DNA of 64,000 nt from CADEED01 sp035525785 (GTDB lineage Bacteria; Pseudomonadota; Gammaproteobacteria; Steroidobacterales; Steroidobacteraceae): positions 1 to 64,000 of the forward strand of contig DATLDQ010000093.1 in assembly GCA_035525785.1 (NCBI GenBank). The letters run 5' to 3'. Made by a program: the position numbers and the translations under genes. The notes beneath the pieces were generated by a model, which worked only from the letters and a program-made list of their open reading frames with translations, ran no database searches and had not been told where the DNA came from. Positions within the stretch are counted from its first letter, which is position 1. The number at the start of each line of letters is the position of its first letter. This document shows, piece by piece, positions 51,891 to 61,082 of this stretch.

Positions 51891-53567
51891 TCAGCGCGTG
51901 GCGCGCGCGTAGGCGCGGGCCGGCGGCTGGCGGCAGTCGGCGAACACGTCGCGTTCGGGCTTGTACGCCTCGGTCTTCACGTCCATGAGACCCAGCACGG
52001 AGTGGAACACGTTGTCGTGCGAGAGCGCCTCGTCGCGACGGGCGCTGAGGCAGCGCACGCTGACACCTTCTTCCGCGGAAAATCCCGGCGACATCCAGGC
52101 GATCATCGGCACGTGCGTCTGCGTGCCCGGCGCGATGGAGTACGGCAGCCCATGCAGATAGAGGCCGCCCTCGCCCAGCGACTCGCCATGATCGGACACG
52201 TACAGCATCGCGCTGTCGAGCTCGCCCTCGTGTGCCTGGAGCGTCTGCACCACGCCGGCGAGGACGTGATCGGTGTACAGGATGGCGTTGTCATACGCAT
52301 TGACTACCTGCTCGCGCGTGCAGTCACGCAATTCCGCCGTGGCGCAATCGGGTGTGAAGCGCCGGAATGCGGGCGGATAGCGCAGGAAATAGGCCGGCCC
52401 GTGGTTGCCCATCATGTGCAGCACGATCACGGTGTCCTGCCTCAGGTCGGCGAGCTCCGCCTGCAGTCTTCGCACCAGGATGCCGTCCCAGCACTCGTCG
52501 CCACGACAGAGATCGGGAGCCAGCGAGGCAGCTAACTTCTCGTACCGCACGCCCTGCCCCTTGCAGACACCCTTGCAGCCCGACTGGTTGTCGAACCACT
52601 GCACCGCATAGCCGGCGTGCGCCAGCACGTCGAGCAGACCTTCGGAACTGCGGATGCGGCGCTCGTCGTACTCCTCTCGTCCCCACTCCGAGAACAGGCA
52701 GGGCACCGACACTTCGGTCGAAGTGCCGCACGAGGTCACGTGGCTGAATGCCGTCACGCCGATCTTCGCAAGCTCGGGCGTCGTCGGGCGGCCATAGCCG
52801 AGCACGGAGAAGTTGTCGGCGCGCGCGGTCTCACCGATGACCAGCACGAAAACGCGGTGTTTGCCGGGCGCGAGCGCCACGCGCATGAGCCGGGCATCGC
52901 GGCCGATGGGCGCGCGTGGTGCCGCCGCTTCGCGCACCTCGCCGGCGGAGCTCGTGGCCAGGCCCCAGACGATGTTTCCCGGAGTGACCAGGTAACGCAT
53001 CTCACGGTGGTTGCGCATCATCGAGGTGAGGTCGCGGTTCACGGGGAGGGCTGCGACGACCGCGAGGACCAGCGCGCCGAGCACCGTCGCCGCGCGGAAG
53101 CCGGACGCGCGGAGCCAGGGTCGGCGCTCGATTCGCACCCACCAGATGAAGGTCAGCGGTGCCGCCGACCACAGCAACACCCAGCCGAACATCGAAGCCG
53201 TGATCAGCTCCCCCGCTTCGTGCGCGTCCGTCTCGAGCACGTTGCGCATCATCACCGGATCGATGAGCACGGCGTAGGTGCGCATGTAGTAAGCGGCGGC
53301 CGCGCTCACCACGATCAACACGGACAGCAGCGGCCGCATCGTCCATCGGTTGGCGAGGGGCGCGATGAGCGCGAAATGCAGCGCGAGCAATGAAATGAAC
53401 GTGCAAACGGCGAAGAGCCAGCTCGAAGCGCTGTGCAGGTCGCGGCCGGCCATGGCAGCGCTCCACCATGGGCCGTTGAGCAGCACGAGCATCCAGCCCA
53501 GCACCGCGAGCAGGACGACTTCCAGGCGCATCAACGGGCGCCAATGGGCAGGGACCGACTTCCTCAT
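51891..53567 (-). CDS. eptA: EptA-like phosphoethanolamine transferase
   Basis: A 558-residue membrane enzyme of the alkaline-phosphatase fold. Five TM helices occupy about 1-175. The periplasmic catalytic domain has VIGETARADNF with metal ligand E246, the nucleophile threonine in CGTSTEVSVPC (281-290), and DHGESLGEGG with Asp/His ligands; several cysteines fit the usual disulfides. It would add phosphoethanolamine to lipid A or another envelope glycan and so reduce binding of cationic peptides. It is the fifth gene in the sigma/FecR/receptor/barrel run, 15 bp after the barrel gene, so it may be induced with it. Confidence 0.88.
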   Translation of the reverse strand: MRKSVPAHWRPLMRLEVVLLAVLGWMLVLLNGPWWSAAMAGRDLHSASSWLFAVCTFISLLALHFALIAPLANRWTMRPLLSVLIVVSAAAAYYMRTYAVLIDPVMMRNVLETDAHEAGELITASMFGWVLLWSAAPLTFIWWVRIERRPWLRASGFRAATVLGALVLAVVAALPVNRDLTSMMRNHREMRYLVTPGNIVWGLATSSAGEVREAAAPRAPIGRDARLMRVALAPGKHRVFVLVIGETARADNFSVLGYGRPTTPELAKIGVTAFSHVTSCGTSTEVSVPCLFSEWGREEYDERRIRSSEGLLDVLAHAGYAVQWFDNQSGCKGVCKGQGVRYEKLAASLAPDLCRGDECWDGILVRRLQAELADLRQDTVIVLHMMGNHGPAYFLRYPPAFRRFTPDCATAELRDCTREQVVNAYDNAILYTDHVLAGVVQTLQAHEGELDSAMLYVSDHGESLGEGGLYLHGLPYSIAPGTQTHVPMIAWMSPGFSAEEGVSVRCLSARRDEALSHDNVFHSVLGLMDVKTEAYKPERDVFADCRQPPARAYARATR

Positions 53568-53582
53568 CTCAAATCCTTTGAT

Positions 53583-55289
53583 TCAAAAACTCTTCCGTGT
53601 CTGCACGAGGAACTGCACGCCCTTCATCGAAGGATCCCGGTCCAGCGGGAAAGCGACATCGAGGTGCAGAACATTGCCGAGCGCGGAGCGGGCATTGCCG
53701 AGCCGCAGGCCGAAGCCCACATCGCGCAGGAGCCCGCGCGAGGGCGTGCCCAGCGGGTCGCGTCCCCAGGTGGACCCCATGTCGTAGAACACGGCGCCGC
53801 CCACATTGAAGAGCTGCAGCGGATACCAGTCCGTGAAGATCCTCTGCTCGGCGGTCAGCAGCCAGCGACCGGTGCCAGCCTGGTAGCGCAGTGGATAGCC
53901 GCGCAGTCCGTTGTCGCCGCCCAGCAGCAACTGCTGATCGACGTCGAGGTCCGTGCCGGCGCTCGCCGAGAGGTTGAGGAAAAACAGGCGCCGCTGGCTC
54001 TGCCTGAAGTAGTAGCGGCTCTCGGCTTCGAGCAATCCGCCCATGAGCGAACCGCTCTCGACGCGGGTGTCAGCGGCCAGCGCGAACTGCAGGGTCTGCC
54101 GCTCGCCGAAGGTCAGGCCCTTCGAGAGCCGCGCGGACAGCATGGCCGCATCGCGATCCGAGCCGAACTGCGCGGACGCGAAGCCGAGCCGCGCACTCGC
54201 GCGCCAGCCGAGCGAGTAGTCCTCGGTCTTCTCGATCTGGTCACGGTTGCGCGCGGTGCGGAAGGAATCCTGCACCCACTCCGCGCCCACCCAGGGATAG
54301 ACGAGCCTGCGGTCCGACGGCAGGAGTTGCGTGGCATCCACGCCCGGCACGGCCTGGAACGAATGCTCGTCGATGGTCAGACCGGCGCTGATGCGCCGTG
54401 CCCAGCCGTCCACCAGGCCGCCCGATCCGCCGAAGTAGATAGTCGCGCGGCGCTCGCGGGTGGCGAACCGGTCGACGATCTCGCCCAGGTCGTAGCGCGA
54501 GTCGACGCGCTGGTCATCGAGCAGCGAAACGCCGGCCGCCCAGCGCGTGTCGAGCGCATAGAACGGCCGCTCCAGGCCAAGCCGCGCGAAGCGGCCATCG
54601 CTGTTGTCGGCGTACTCGGCGGAAAGATCCCACCAGGAAGAGCCGAGCTGGCGATCGTGGTAATGGATGAATTTGGAATCGCGGTCGACGTCCGACTTGA
54701 AGCCGACACCGAGCTGCGTGCCGGTGCCGAAGAGATTCAGCTCCTCGACCTCGAACCCGGAATGATTGGCGCCACCGCTGCGACCGAACACGACGCTCGG
54801 CGTGAACGTCCACACATCCTGCGTGGTCACTTCGACATCCACCACGCCGTCGTGGAATGCCACCGGGCGGATCGCCGCATCGCGCAGGTAGCGGGTGTCG
54901 CGCAGGATGCGTGCGGATTCCGCGAGCAGCCCCGGCTGGTAGAGATCGCCGCTGCGGAACAGCAGCTGATCTTCGATGGTCGCCTCGCGCGTGGCGATAT
55001 GAAGATGATTCGCGAGCCGCGAAAACGCGGTGTCGTCGTCGCGCGCGTCCTGGTCGAAGAGATCGCGCGATTTGATGTGCACTTCACCGATGCGCACGCC
55101 CTGGCTCGTGAGCTGCGAGTCGGTCGGCAATGACGCGTCGCGCGCCGGTTCCACGGCGGGCGCGCGCGAGCCGATGCTCGGGAACACGCGTCCGGCATGC
55201 GCCTGCACGGCCAGCAGCGCGGCCAGCGTCAGTCCCGCGGCCATGCTGGCGACCCGGGGTTTGGCTACGATCGCGGTGCGGGGGACCAT
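53583..55289 (-). CDS. Omp85-family (BamA/TamA-like) outer-membrane barrel
   Basis: A 568-residue protein with a signal peptide (ASMAAGLTLAALLAVQAHAG) and at least one POTRA-like domain (about 66-150; RIGEVHIKSRDLFD, VVDVEVTTQDVWTF). The rest is a beta-barrel of alternating hydrophobic strands ending in aromatic FLVQTRKSF, as expected for a BAM substrate. The Omp85 lid motif appears as GDNGLRGYPLRYQ. It is too short for BamA itself (about 800 residues); it may insert or secrete one partner. It lies 37 bp after the TonB receptor gene in the same transcript. Confidence 0.78.
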   Translation of the reverse strand: MVPRTAIVAKPRVASMAAGLTLAALLAVQAHAGRVFPSIGSRAPAVEPARDASLPTDSQLTSQGVRIGEVHIKSRDLFDQDARDDDTAFSRLANHLHIATREATIEDQLLFRSGDLYQPGLLAESARILRDTRYLRDAAIRPVAFHDGVVDVEVTTQDVWTFTPSVVFGRSGGANHSGFEVEELNLFGTGTQLGVGFKSDVDRDSKFIHYHDRQLGSSWWDLSAEYADNSDGRFARLGLERPFYALDTRWAAGVSLLDDQRVDSRYDLGEIVDRFATRERRATIYFGGSGGLVDGWARRISAGLTIDEHSFQAVPGVDATQLLPSDRRLVYPWVGAEWVQDSFRTARNRDQIEKTEDYSLGWRASARLGFASAQFGSDRDAAMLSARLSKGLTFGERQTLQFALAADTRVESGSLMGGLLEAESRYYFRQSQRRLFFLNLSASAGTDLDVDQQLLLGGDNGLRGYPLRYQAGTGRWLLTAEQRIFTDWYPLQLFNVGGAVFYDMGSTWGRDPLGTPSRGLLRDVGFGLRLGNARSALGNVLHLDVAFPLDRDPSMKGVQFLVQTRKSF

Positions 55290-55326
55290 GCGCCATGAGA
55301 CGTCATGGCGGCGCGAATCCCGTCGC

Positions 55327-57612
55327 TCAGTGGCTGCGCCACCGATAGGTAAAGCCCAGGTTTACCAGCGCCGGCAACCAGTCGCCCAATTCGGGCGAGA
55401 GCTGTGGTCCGGCCTGTATCACGACACAACACGGGTTGCGCCGATCGGTGGCATTGGTCACGTCGAGCACGGCCGAGAGATCGCCGTCGCGCAGCTGCCA
55501 GGTCCAACTACCGCGCAGATCGAGCGAGTAGAAATTCTCCCAGCGCGCGGTGTTGCGCCGGCCGATTTCGAGCGGGGCCAGCGACAGTGGCGTACGTGGC
55601 CATCCGCTGTGAAAGCCGGCGACCGCAGACAGCCCGGCGCGCGACGACTTCCACGCGACGCCGGCGCTCAGTGAAACCGGTTGGTCCCAGCTGCGCAGCA
55701 CGTCGCTGCTGTCGGCGAAATCGTCGGCCACGCGCGCCCACGTGAACGTTCCCCAGCCCGTCAGGCGCTCGCTGAAAGGGCGGCGCAGGCTGACCTCGAG
55801 TCCGCGCGCTTCGGAAGTCAGCGGATGCACACGTACGCGGTCGGGAGCGAGGTCGGGCAACAGCGCGAATGGATCGAGGCGATTGTCGAAATACGGCGCG
55901 ACGGTGGTCCAGCGCTTGCTGTAGGCCTCGATGCCGAGATGCAGGCCGCTGTCGCGCGTGTACTCATAGCCCAGGATGGAGTGCACCGAGACCTGCGCGG
56001 CATCCGGGGCCTGTTGCGCATCCTCGACTCGCCACTCCTCCACGTGCTGGGCCTGCGTGAAGCGACCGACGGACGCGTACGCGCGCGCGCGATCGTTCAC
56101 GTCGTAGCGCACGTTGAGGCGCGGGCTCACCTGGGTGTGGTTGCCGAAGTTCTCGTAGTGCTGCACGTCGGCGCGCAGTCCGAGCTCCGCTTCGAAGCGC
56201 GCCCATTGGCGACGATTCGCGGCGTACAGTGAAAAGGCGTTGACGTCGGGGCTGACGATCAGCGCAAGATCCTCGACGAGGTCGCGGTCGAAAGCCGCGG
56301 CTACTTCCGGCGTGAACTCGGAATGCCGCGCATAGTGGTAGTCGGCGCGCGTCGTGGCGAAGCCCACGCCGAAGCTGTAGGTCGAGTTCGCGGCGCGTGC
56401 GTAGGTCCAGTCGCTCGAGAATTCCAGGCCGTTGAAGCCGCGGTGCTCGTCGAGCTCACCCACGGCCACGCCGGGACGTTGCAGTGTGCCGTCGCGTTGG
56501 CGCTCGGCGGAAGTCACCACCAGGCTGGTGCGCATGCTCAGCGAATCACCGAAGCGGTTGTCGCGCGCGAGCCAGACGTACTCGTCGCGGTAGCGCGCGT
56601 TGGCTCGCTCCTCGTCATCAGCGGTGCCCAGCTTCAGGCGATCGTCGAGCAGCAGCCAGCCAGCGGTCCAGGCGCCATGGTCGGTGCTCCAGCGGATGCG
56701 TCCCACCGAGTCACCGAACTGTGGTTCGCCGAAGCCATCCTCCACCGGGTCGAGCATGTCGAGCGTGCTGCGACGGATGGCAGCCAGCCATTCCACGGGT
56801 AGTGAGTCCGCGCGACCCTGCGTGGATGCGCCGCCGGAGATGAAGCTGAGGTTCGCGCGGTACTGCCGCCCCGGTTCGGCATTGGGCGCGGTGATGTCGA
56901 TGACGCCACCCGAGCGAGTGCCGTAGCGCACGGGGAAGCCGCCGCTGAACACCTCGATGCGCTCGACCGCTGCCGGGTCGATCGCGCTGATCAGGCTTTG
57001 GAAATTCTTGAGATGGAACGGATCGAGCAGCGGAATGCCGTCATAGCGCACGAGGACGTCTTCGCTGAGCGAACCGCGGATATACGGCCGCGCCGAAGCG
57101 GCACTGACTACGCCCGGGAGCGATTGCAGCGACCGCAGTGCGTCGTCATGGCTGCCGGGCGCGCGCTCCATGTCGGTGGGCGACACCTCGTGTGGCTCCG
57201 CGAGGCCGCCTTCGATGGCGTAGCGGCTGGCATAGACCGAGACCTCCTGCATCGGCTCGTCGATGCGGCCTGGCAGCGCCGGCGCGGGCTTGCGGATGAC
57301 CACGTAGGTGTGCGGACCCAGCGCACGCAGCTCGAGATCCTGCGTGGCCAGCGCATCGCGCGCGCGTTGCAACGGCGACGCGCCTTCGCGCGCCGGCGTC
57401 GCAGGCATATCGGCGCGCACGAGCTCCGAGCTGTAGATGACGTCGACGCCCGTCTGGCGCAACGCGCGCAACACGGACTCCAGGGACTCGGATGCGCTCG
57501 TCTGCGCCGCGAGCGGCGACGCGCAGACGATCAATGAAAGGAATGTGGGCGAAACGAAAATGCGCGAAATGAGATGCGACAGTGGGCGACTAGCTGGACG
57601 GCGCGGATGCAC
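55327..57612 (-). CDS. TonB-dependent receptor with STN signalling domain
   Basis: A 761-residue outer-membrane transporter of the FecA/FpvA type. The signal segment ends near PLAAQ. An STN domain (about 40-110; ALRQTGVDVIYSSELV, ARDALATQDLEL) talks to FecR. The plug (about 125-240) has RSLQSLPGVVSAASARPYIRG and ERIEVFSGGFPVRYGTRSGG; the remainder is barrel. The ligand is unknown. The start is GTG at 57612, inside the end of the FecR gene (23-bp overlap). Position and STN make it a sigma-controlled, ligand-sensing receptor. Confidence 0.9.
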   Translation of the reverse strand: MHPRRPASRPLSHLISRIFVSPTFLSLIVCASPLAAQTSASESLESVLRALRQTGVDVIYSSELVRADMPATPAREGASPLQRARDALATQDLELRALGPHTYVVIRKPAPALPGRIDEPMQEVSVYASRYAIEGGLAEPHEVSPTDMERAPGSHDDALRSLQSLPGVVSAASARPYIRGSLSEDVLVRYDGIPLLDPFHLKNFQSLISAIDPAAVERIEVFSGGFPVRYGTRSGGVIDITAPNAEPGRQYRANLSFISGGASTQGRADSLPVEWLAAIRRSTLDMLDPVEDGFGEPQFGDSVGRIRWSTDHGAWTAGWLLLDDRLKLGTADDEERANARYRDEYVWLARDNRFGDSLSMRTSLVVTSAERQRDGTLQRPGVAVGELDEHRGFNGLEFSSDWTYARAANSTYSFGVGFATTRADYHYARHSEFTPEVAAAFDRDLVEDLALIVSPDVNAFSLYAANRRQWARFEAELGLRADVQHYENFGNHTQVSPRLNVRYDVNDRARAYASVGRFTQAQHVEEWRVEDAQQAPDAAQVSVHSILGYEYTRDSGLHLGIEAYSKRWTTVAPYFDNRLDPFALLPDLAPDRVRVHPLTSEARGLEVSLRRPFSERLTGWGTFTWARVADDFADSSDVLRSWDQPVSLSAGVAWKSSRAGLSAVAGFHSGWPRTPLSLAPLEIGRRNTARWENFYSLDLRGSWTWQLRDGDLSAVLDVTNATDRRNPCCVVIQAGPQLSPELGDWLPALVNLGFTYRWRSH

Positions 57613-58615
57613 GCGTGGAGCTTACCCGTATCGCGCCTTCGGGCAATTCGTAGTGCAGCGTGGTCGCGGCCATGACTGCCGACAGCGCTTCCATGGCCGT
57701 GAGTCCGCGCACGTTGCCGTGCATGAGGATGCCGGCCACCTGCCGGCGCGCCGCATCGTCGGTCAACACCAGCTTGCGGCCGGTCTCGCGCGAGAACCAG
57801 GTCAGGAACTCCTGCAACGGCCGGTTCTCGATGACGATTTCCGGCACGAGCGTTTCGGCCCAGGCCCAGTCGCGGCCCGCCGTCGGTATCGCGCGCCGCG
57901 AGATCTCGCGGCCATCCATGATCACTTCGGTGCCGGCATGCACGGTCTGATCACCCCCGGCCGCGTGCCAGAGCACGCTGCCTTCGCGAACCCGCAGTCG
58001 AGTCTTGCCGCCAACGATGGCCACGCCGAACTGCGTTCCCACGTGACGGAACTGGCCCGCGGAAGTGACCACGATGAAAGGCTCGCTGCCGCGCGCGCCG
58101 GGCGGGATGTCCACGTACAGCTCGCCGCTCGCCAGGCGCACGGTATTCGCGTCCGGAATGTCGAAGGACGAACCGCGCGCCACGCGCAGGTTGCCGCCAC
58201 CGGCGAGCTTGAGCAGCGTATCGCCACGCACTTCGAGCCGCGCGAACACGCGCAGATCGGCGCCGGCCGGCATGGGCTCGTCGGCGCGCAGAACCTGTCT
58301 GAGCTCGATGCCCGGCGCCTCGCTGCGCGCCACGGTCGCGACCAGCATGCCCGCATCCGACTGGTTGTTGTAGCCGATGACGCCGATGACCCCGGCGCCG
58401 GCGAGCAGGATCACCGATGCAGCCGCGGCGAACTTGAACCAGTTGGAGCGTCGTGGTGATACGGGCTGGGCCTGCGCCACCGTGGAGCGCCACTCCGCTT
58501 CCGTGGCTTGCCGTATGCGCTGCAACGCCTCCGGCGACAGTCCGCGCGAGCGCAGGCCATTCCGGAGCGCCGAGTCGGCAGCTTCGTCCGATGTCTTGCG
58601 GGTGGAGTCGCTCAT
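57590..58615 (-). CDS. FecR-family anti-sigma/signal-transfer protein
   Basis: A 341-residue single-pass protein. Residues 1-55 are the cytosolic sigma-binding part, a TM helix spans about 57-80 (FKFAAAASVILLAGAGVIG), and the periplasmic FecR domain runs from about 105 to 245 (GSSFDIPDANTVRLASGELY, VHAGTEVIMDGREISR). The last 75 residues (LQEFLTWFSRETGRKLVLTD, LTAMEALSAVMAATTLHYEL) form an STN-like module similar to that of the receptor, as known for several FecR regulators. It holds the sigma factor inactive until the receptor signals. Its start overlaps the sigma gene by four bases (ATGA). Confidence 0.9.
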   Translation of the reverse strand: MSDSTRKTSDEAADSALRNGLRSRGLSPEALQRIRQATEAEWRSTVAQAQPVSPRRSNWFKFAAAASVILLAGAGVIGVIGYNNQSDAGMLVATVARSEAPGIELRQVLRADEPMPAGADLRVFARLEVRGDTLLKLAGGGNLRVARGSSFDIPDANTVRLASGELYVDIPPGARGSEPFIVVTSAGQFRHVGTQFGVAIVGGKTRLRVREGSVLWHAAGGDQTVHAGTEVIMDGREISRRAIPTAGRDWAWAETLVPEIVIENRPLQEFLTWFSRETGRKLVLTDDAARRQVAGILMHGNVRGLTAMEALSAVMAATTLHYELPEGAIRVSSTRASAPSS

Positions 58616-59214
58616 GGGGCTTCTCCGGACGCGGGCGCAACGTCGCTGCCGGAGCCGCTCCACTCTTGTCTGAATGCCTGTCGCGCGCGCGACAGTCGCG
58701 ACTCCGCGGCGCTTTCCGAGAGCCCGAGCACGCGCGCGATCTCGGGCACGGTGAGCTCGTCGCCGAATCGCAGCTCGAGGACGCGCGCGTAACTGGCGGG
58801 CAGCCTGTTGATGGCGCGGCGCACCGCATTGCGGGCAGAGTCGGCGGCGCATTCTTCGAGCGGGTCGCGGAAATCGGCGAGCTCGACGATGTCGGCTGAC
58901 TGGCCCGAGTCCACCAGCTCATCGAGGCTCTTCACCTTGGGCTGACGCTGTGCCTTGCGCGTGATGTCGGCGAGATGGTTGCGGCAGATCTGGCACAGCC
59001 AGGTGAACAGCGTGGAACCCCCGCGGAAGCTCGCGAGCCCGCGCATGGCGTTGATCATCGTGACTTGCACGACGTCCTCCAGCGCGGCAGCGTCGAGCGA
59101 ACAACGACGCGAAGCAAACGCGCCGAGGCGCGCCGCATAAGCGTCGAAGAATTCGTCGAATGCTCTCTGGTCTCCACTGCGCATCCTGTCGATGAGGTCC
59201 CGTTCATCCTGCAC
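58612..59214 (-). CDS. ECF-type RNA polymerase sigma factor (FecI-like)
   Basis: A 200-residue group IV sigma factor. Region 2 is visible as FDEFFDAYAARLGAFASRRC with ALEDVVQVTMINAM and FTWLCQICRNHLADITRK. Region 4 is RRAINRLPASYARVLELRFG followed by the helix-turn-helix LTVPEIARVLGLSESAAESR. It should transcribe the receptor operon when released by FecR. It heads the run of five co-directional genes. An 8-bp inverted repeat (CTTAGACG, 59229 and 59283) lies upstream between it and the divergent PAP2 gene. Confidence 0.92.
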   Translation of the reverse strand: MQDERDLIDRMRSGDQRAFDEFFDAYAARLGAFASRRCSLDAAALEDVVQVTMINAMRGLASFRGGSTLFTWLCQICRNHLADITRKAQRQPKVKSLDELVDSGQSADIVELADFRDPLEECAADSARNAVRRAINRLPASYARVLELRFGDELTVPEIARVLGLSESAAESRLSRARQAFRQEWSGSGSDVAPASGEAP

Positions 59215-59295
59215 TGTTCACCTCGCACCTTAGACGTCGCCTGTCGCCAAAACCCGTCGCGCGGGGAAAGCGCCCGGCGTGGCGTCTAAGCATCG

Positions 59296-60072
59296 ATGAA
59301 TCGAGACCCGGCACTCTACTCAACGCGCGCATTCTGGCGAAGCCATGCTTTCGTACCCCTGCTGGGTTTCCTGGTGACTTTCGGCCTGGTCGAGGCCCTG
59401 GGGCTCGATCAGCGCATCGCGGGCGCGCTGTATTTCGACCACGCCACGACCCACTGGCTCGGCACCGGGCCCGGGGACTGGTGGGCGCACCAGCTGCTGC
59501 ATGACGATGGGCGGTGGCTGATTCGCGGCATTGCGGCAGCCGCCATTGCGACCTGGGTGGCATCCTTCTTTCTCGAGCCGCTGCGTGCATCGCGGCGCCG
59601 CACGGGTTATGTCGCGCTCGCCATGGTCGGGGCGATCGTCCTGGTCGGCGCGCTCAAGTCGGTGACCAACGTGGATTGTCCCTGGGATCTCGCCGGTTAC
59701 GGCGGCCACAACCCGTACGTGCCGCTGTTCGCCGACCGCCCGAACTATCTACCGCGCGCACGCTGCTTCCCGGGGGCGCATGCCTCCTCCGGCTTCGCCC
59801 TCATGTGCTTCTACTTCGCGTGGCGCGACGTTGCGCCAGTCCGCGCGCGTGGTGCGCTGGCCATCGCGCTCGTCATCGGCATCGCCTTCGCCGTTGGGCA
59901 GGAGGCCCGCGGCGCGCATTTCCTCTCCCATGACCTGGCCGCGGCGGCCATCGTCTGGTTCGTGCAGCTGTCCCTCTACCGCTGGTTACTCGCGCCCGCG
60001 GCCTCAGAGGTAAAGGCGGGCGAGACTGTAGGCGGCCATGCCCGAAGCGAGGCAGCCAACGATGTTCCGTGA
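59296..60072 (+). CDS. PAP2-family membrane phosphatase
   Basis: A 258-residue protein with about six TM helices. The phosphatase motifs appear as KSVTNVDCPWD (variant of KxxxxxxRP), PGAHASSGFA (variant of PSGH) and GARGAHFLSHDLAAA (variant of SRxxxxxHxxxD). The general match to PAP2/LpxE-like enzymes is good, though the first motif has CPWD instead of RP. It could remove phosphate from lipid A, undecaprenyl diphosphate or phosphatidate; neighbours do not decide. Its last 69 bp overlap the end of azlD on the other strand. Confidence 0.83.
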   Translation: MNRDPALYSTRAFWRSHAFVPLLGFLVTFGLVEALGLDQRIAGALYFDHATTHWLGTGPGDWWAHQLLHDDGRWLIRGIAAAAIATWVASFFLEPLRASRRRTGYVALAMVGAIVLVGALKSVTNVDCPWDLAGYGGHNPYVPLFADRPNYLPRARCFPGAHASSGFALMCFYFAWRDVAPVRARGALAIALVIGIAFAVGQEARGAHFLSHDLAAAAIVWFVQLSLYRWLLAPAASEVKAGETVGGHARSEAANDVP

Positions 60073-60342
60073 CGCGCACAGCCACAGGGCAGCGCCGATC
60101 ACGCCGATGAGCCGCGGATTGAAAAGCGACAGGTCCAGCGCGGCGCCGCCATGGAACAGCACATCCGGCACGATGATGGCGGACAGCGTACACACCGGCG
60201 CGTACCGCAAAGCCACTTCCGCGCGGTGACTGAGCCTCAGTCGCGAACCCACCACCAGGAACGACGTCCGCGTGAGCAGCGTCGAGAGCGCGAGGCCGAC
60301 GATAACGAATGCGAGGCCCAGCCCCGCGACCGGGTCGCTCAC
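60004..60342 (-). CDS. azlD: AzlD branched-chain amino acid exporter subunit
   Basis: A 112-residue protein with four hydrophobic helices (GLAFVIVGLALSTLLTR, YAPVCTLSAIIVPDVLF, LIGVIGAALWLCAS, IVGCLASGMAAYSLARLYL), typical of AzlD, the small partner of AzlC. The pair exports branched-chain amino acids. The start is GTG at 60342, inside the stop of azlC (GTGA, four-base overlap), so the two proteins are translationally coupled. The 3' end overlaps the convergent phosphatase gene by 69 bp. Confidence 0.87.
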   Translation of the reverse strand: MSDPVAGLGLAFVIVGLALSTLLTRTSFLVVGSRLRLSHRAEVALRYAPVCTLSAIIVPDVLFHGGAALDLSLFNPRLIGVIGAALWLCASRNIVGCLASGMAAYSLARLYL

Positions 60343-61082
60343 GCGTCCTCCATCGCCGGCGCATCTCGGGCCTGCATGAAGTCGGTGAGTGTCGCGGCGA
60401 CGATGCCGGCGAGCGCTCCGCAAAAAAGACCGAGCTTGAACGGAAGCGCATGCGCAAGCAGCGCGACGACCGCGGCGATCACCGCGCCGAGTAACGCGGG
60501 TCGTGCATTCAGGCTCGGACCCACCAGCGCGACAAGCGCCAGCGTCCCGGTGAATTCGAGGCCCCACTCCGTCGGCACGTAGCTCGCGCCGATGATCCCG
60601 GTGATGGCCGAGACCTGCCAGGTGATCCAATTGCTGCTGCAGACTCCCGCGAACCACGAGTCCCGGTGATCGGCGGGCATGGTTCCTTCCTGCGCGGAGC
60701 GCATGAAGCGAACGAAGGTGAAGTCGGTCATGAAGTAGCCGAGCGCCATGCGCCGACGCAGCGAGTGCGTCGCGAAATACGGTCGCAGCGCTGCGCTGTA
60801 GATCACGAAGCGCAGGTTGGTGATGAGGCCGGTGGCGACGATCACCCAGAGCGGCGCGCCGGCGACGATCAGCGGCAGCGCGGCGAGCTGCGCGGAGCCG
60901 GCATACACCAGCAGTGACATCGCCACTGCCCAGGGAACCGCGAGCCCGCCCTTCACCATCGCGACGCCGCTGATCATCCCCCAGGCGAAGGCCCCGGGCA
61001 GGAACGGAAGGATGGCGCGACGGCCGAGCTGAAATGCTGCGCGGCGTCCGGCCGCGGAAGGGTCCTGAGAACCCTCGTTCAC
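60339..61082 (-). CDS. azlC: AzlC branched-chain amino acid exporter subunit
   Basis: A 247-residue inner-membrane protein. The AzlC signature is visible as LPFLPGAFAWGMISGVAM, SLLVYAGSAQLAALPLI and GLITNLRFVIYSAALRP, with GYFMTDFTFVRFMR following. With AzlD it forms an exporter of leucine, valine, isoleucine and analogues. The start is GTG at 61082 in the stop of the glyoxalase gene (GTGA). The order acetolactate synthase, glyoxalase, azlC, azlD on one strand suggests that biosynthesis and export of branched-chain amino acids are made together. Confidence 0.9.
   Translation of the reverse strand: MNEGSQDPSAAGRRAAFQLGRRAILPFLPGAFAWGMISGVAMVKGGLAVPWAVAMSLLVYAGSAQLAALPLIVAGAPLWVIVATGLITNLRFVIYSAALRPYFATHSLRRRMALGYFMTDFTFVRFMRSAQEGTMPADHRDSWFAGVCSSNWITWQVSAITGIIGASYVPTEWGLEFTGTLALVALVGPSLNARPALLGAVIAAVVALLAHALPFKLGLFCGALAGIVAATLTDFMQARDAPAMEDA

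Noticed and set aside
59229..59290. 8-bp inverted repeat CTTAGACG/CGTCTAAG between the sigma factor and PAP2 genes
   Set aside because: The arms are short, 46 bp apart, and no promoter boxes fit them. Noted as a possible operator but not called.
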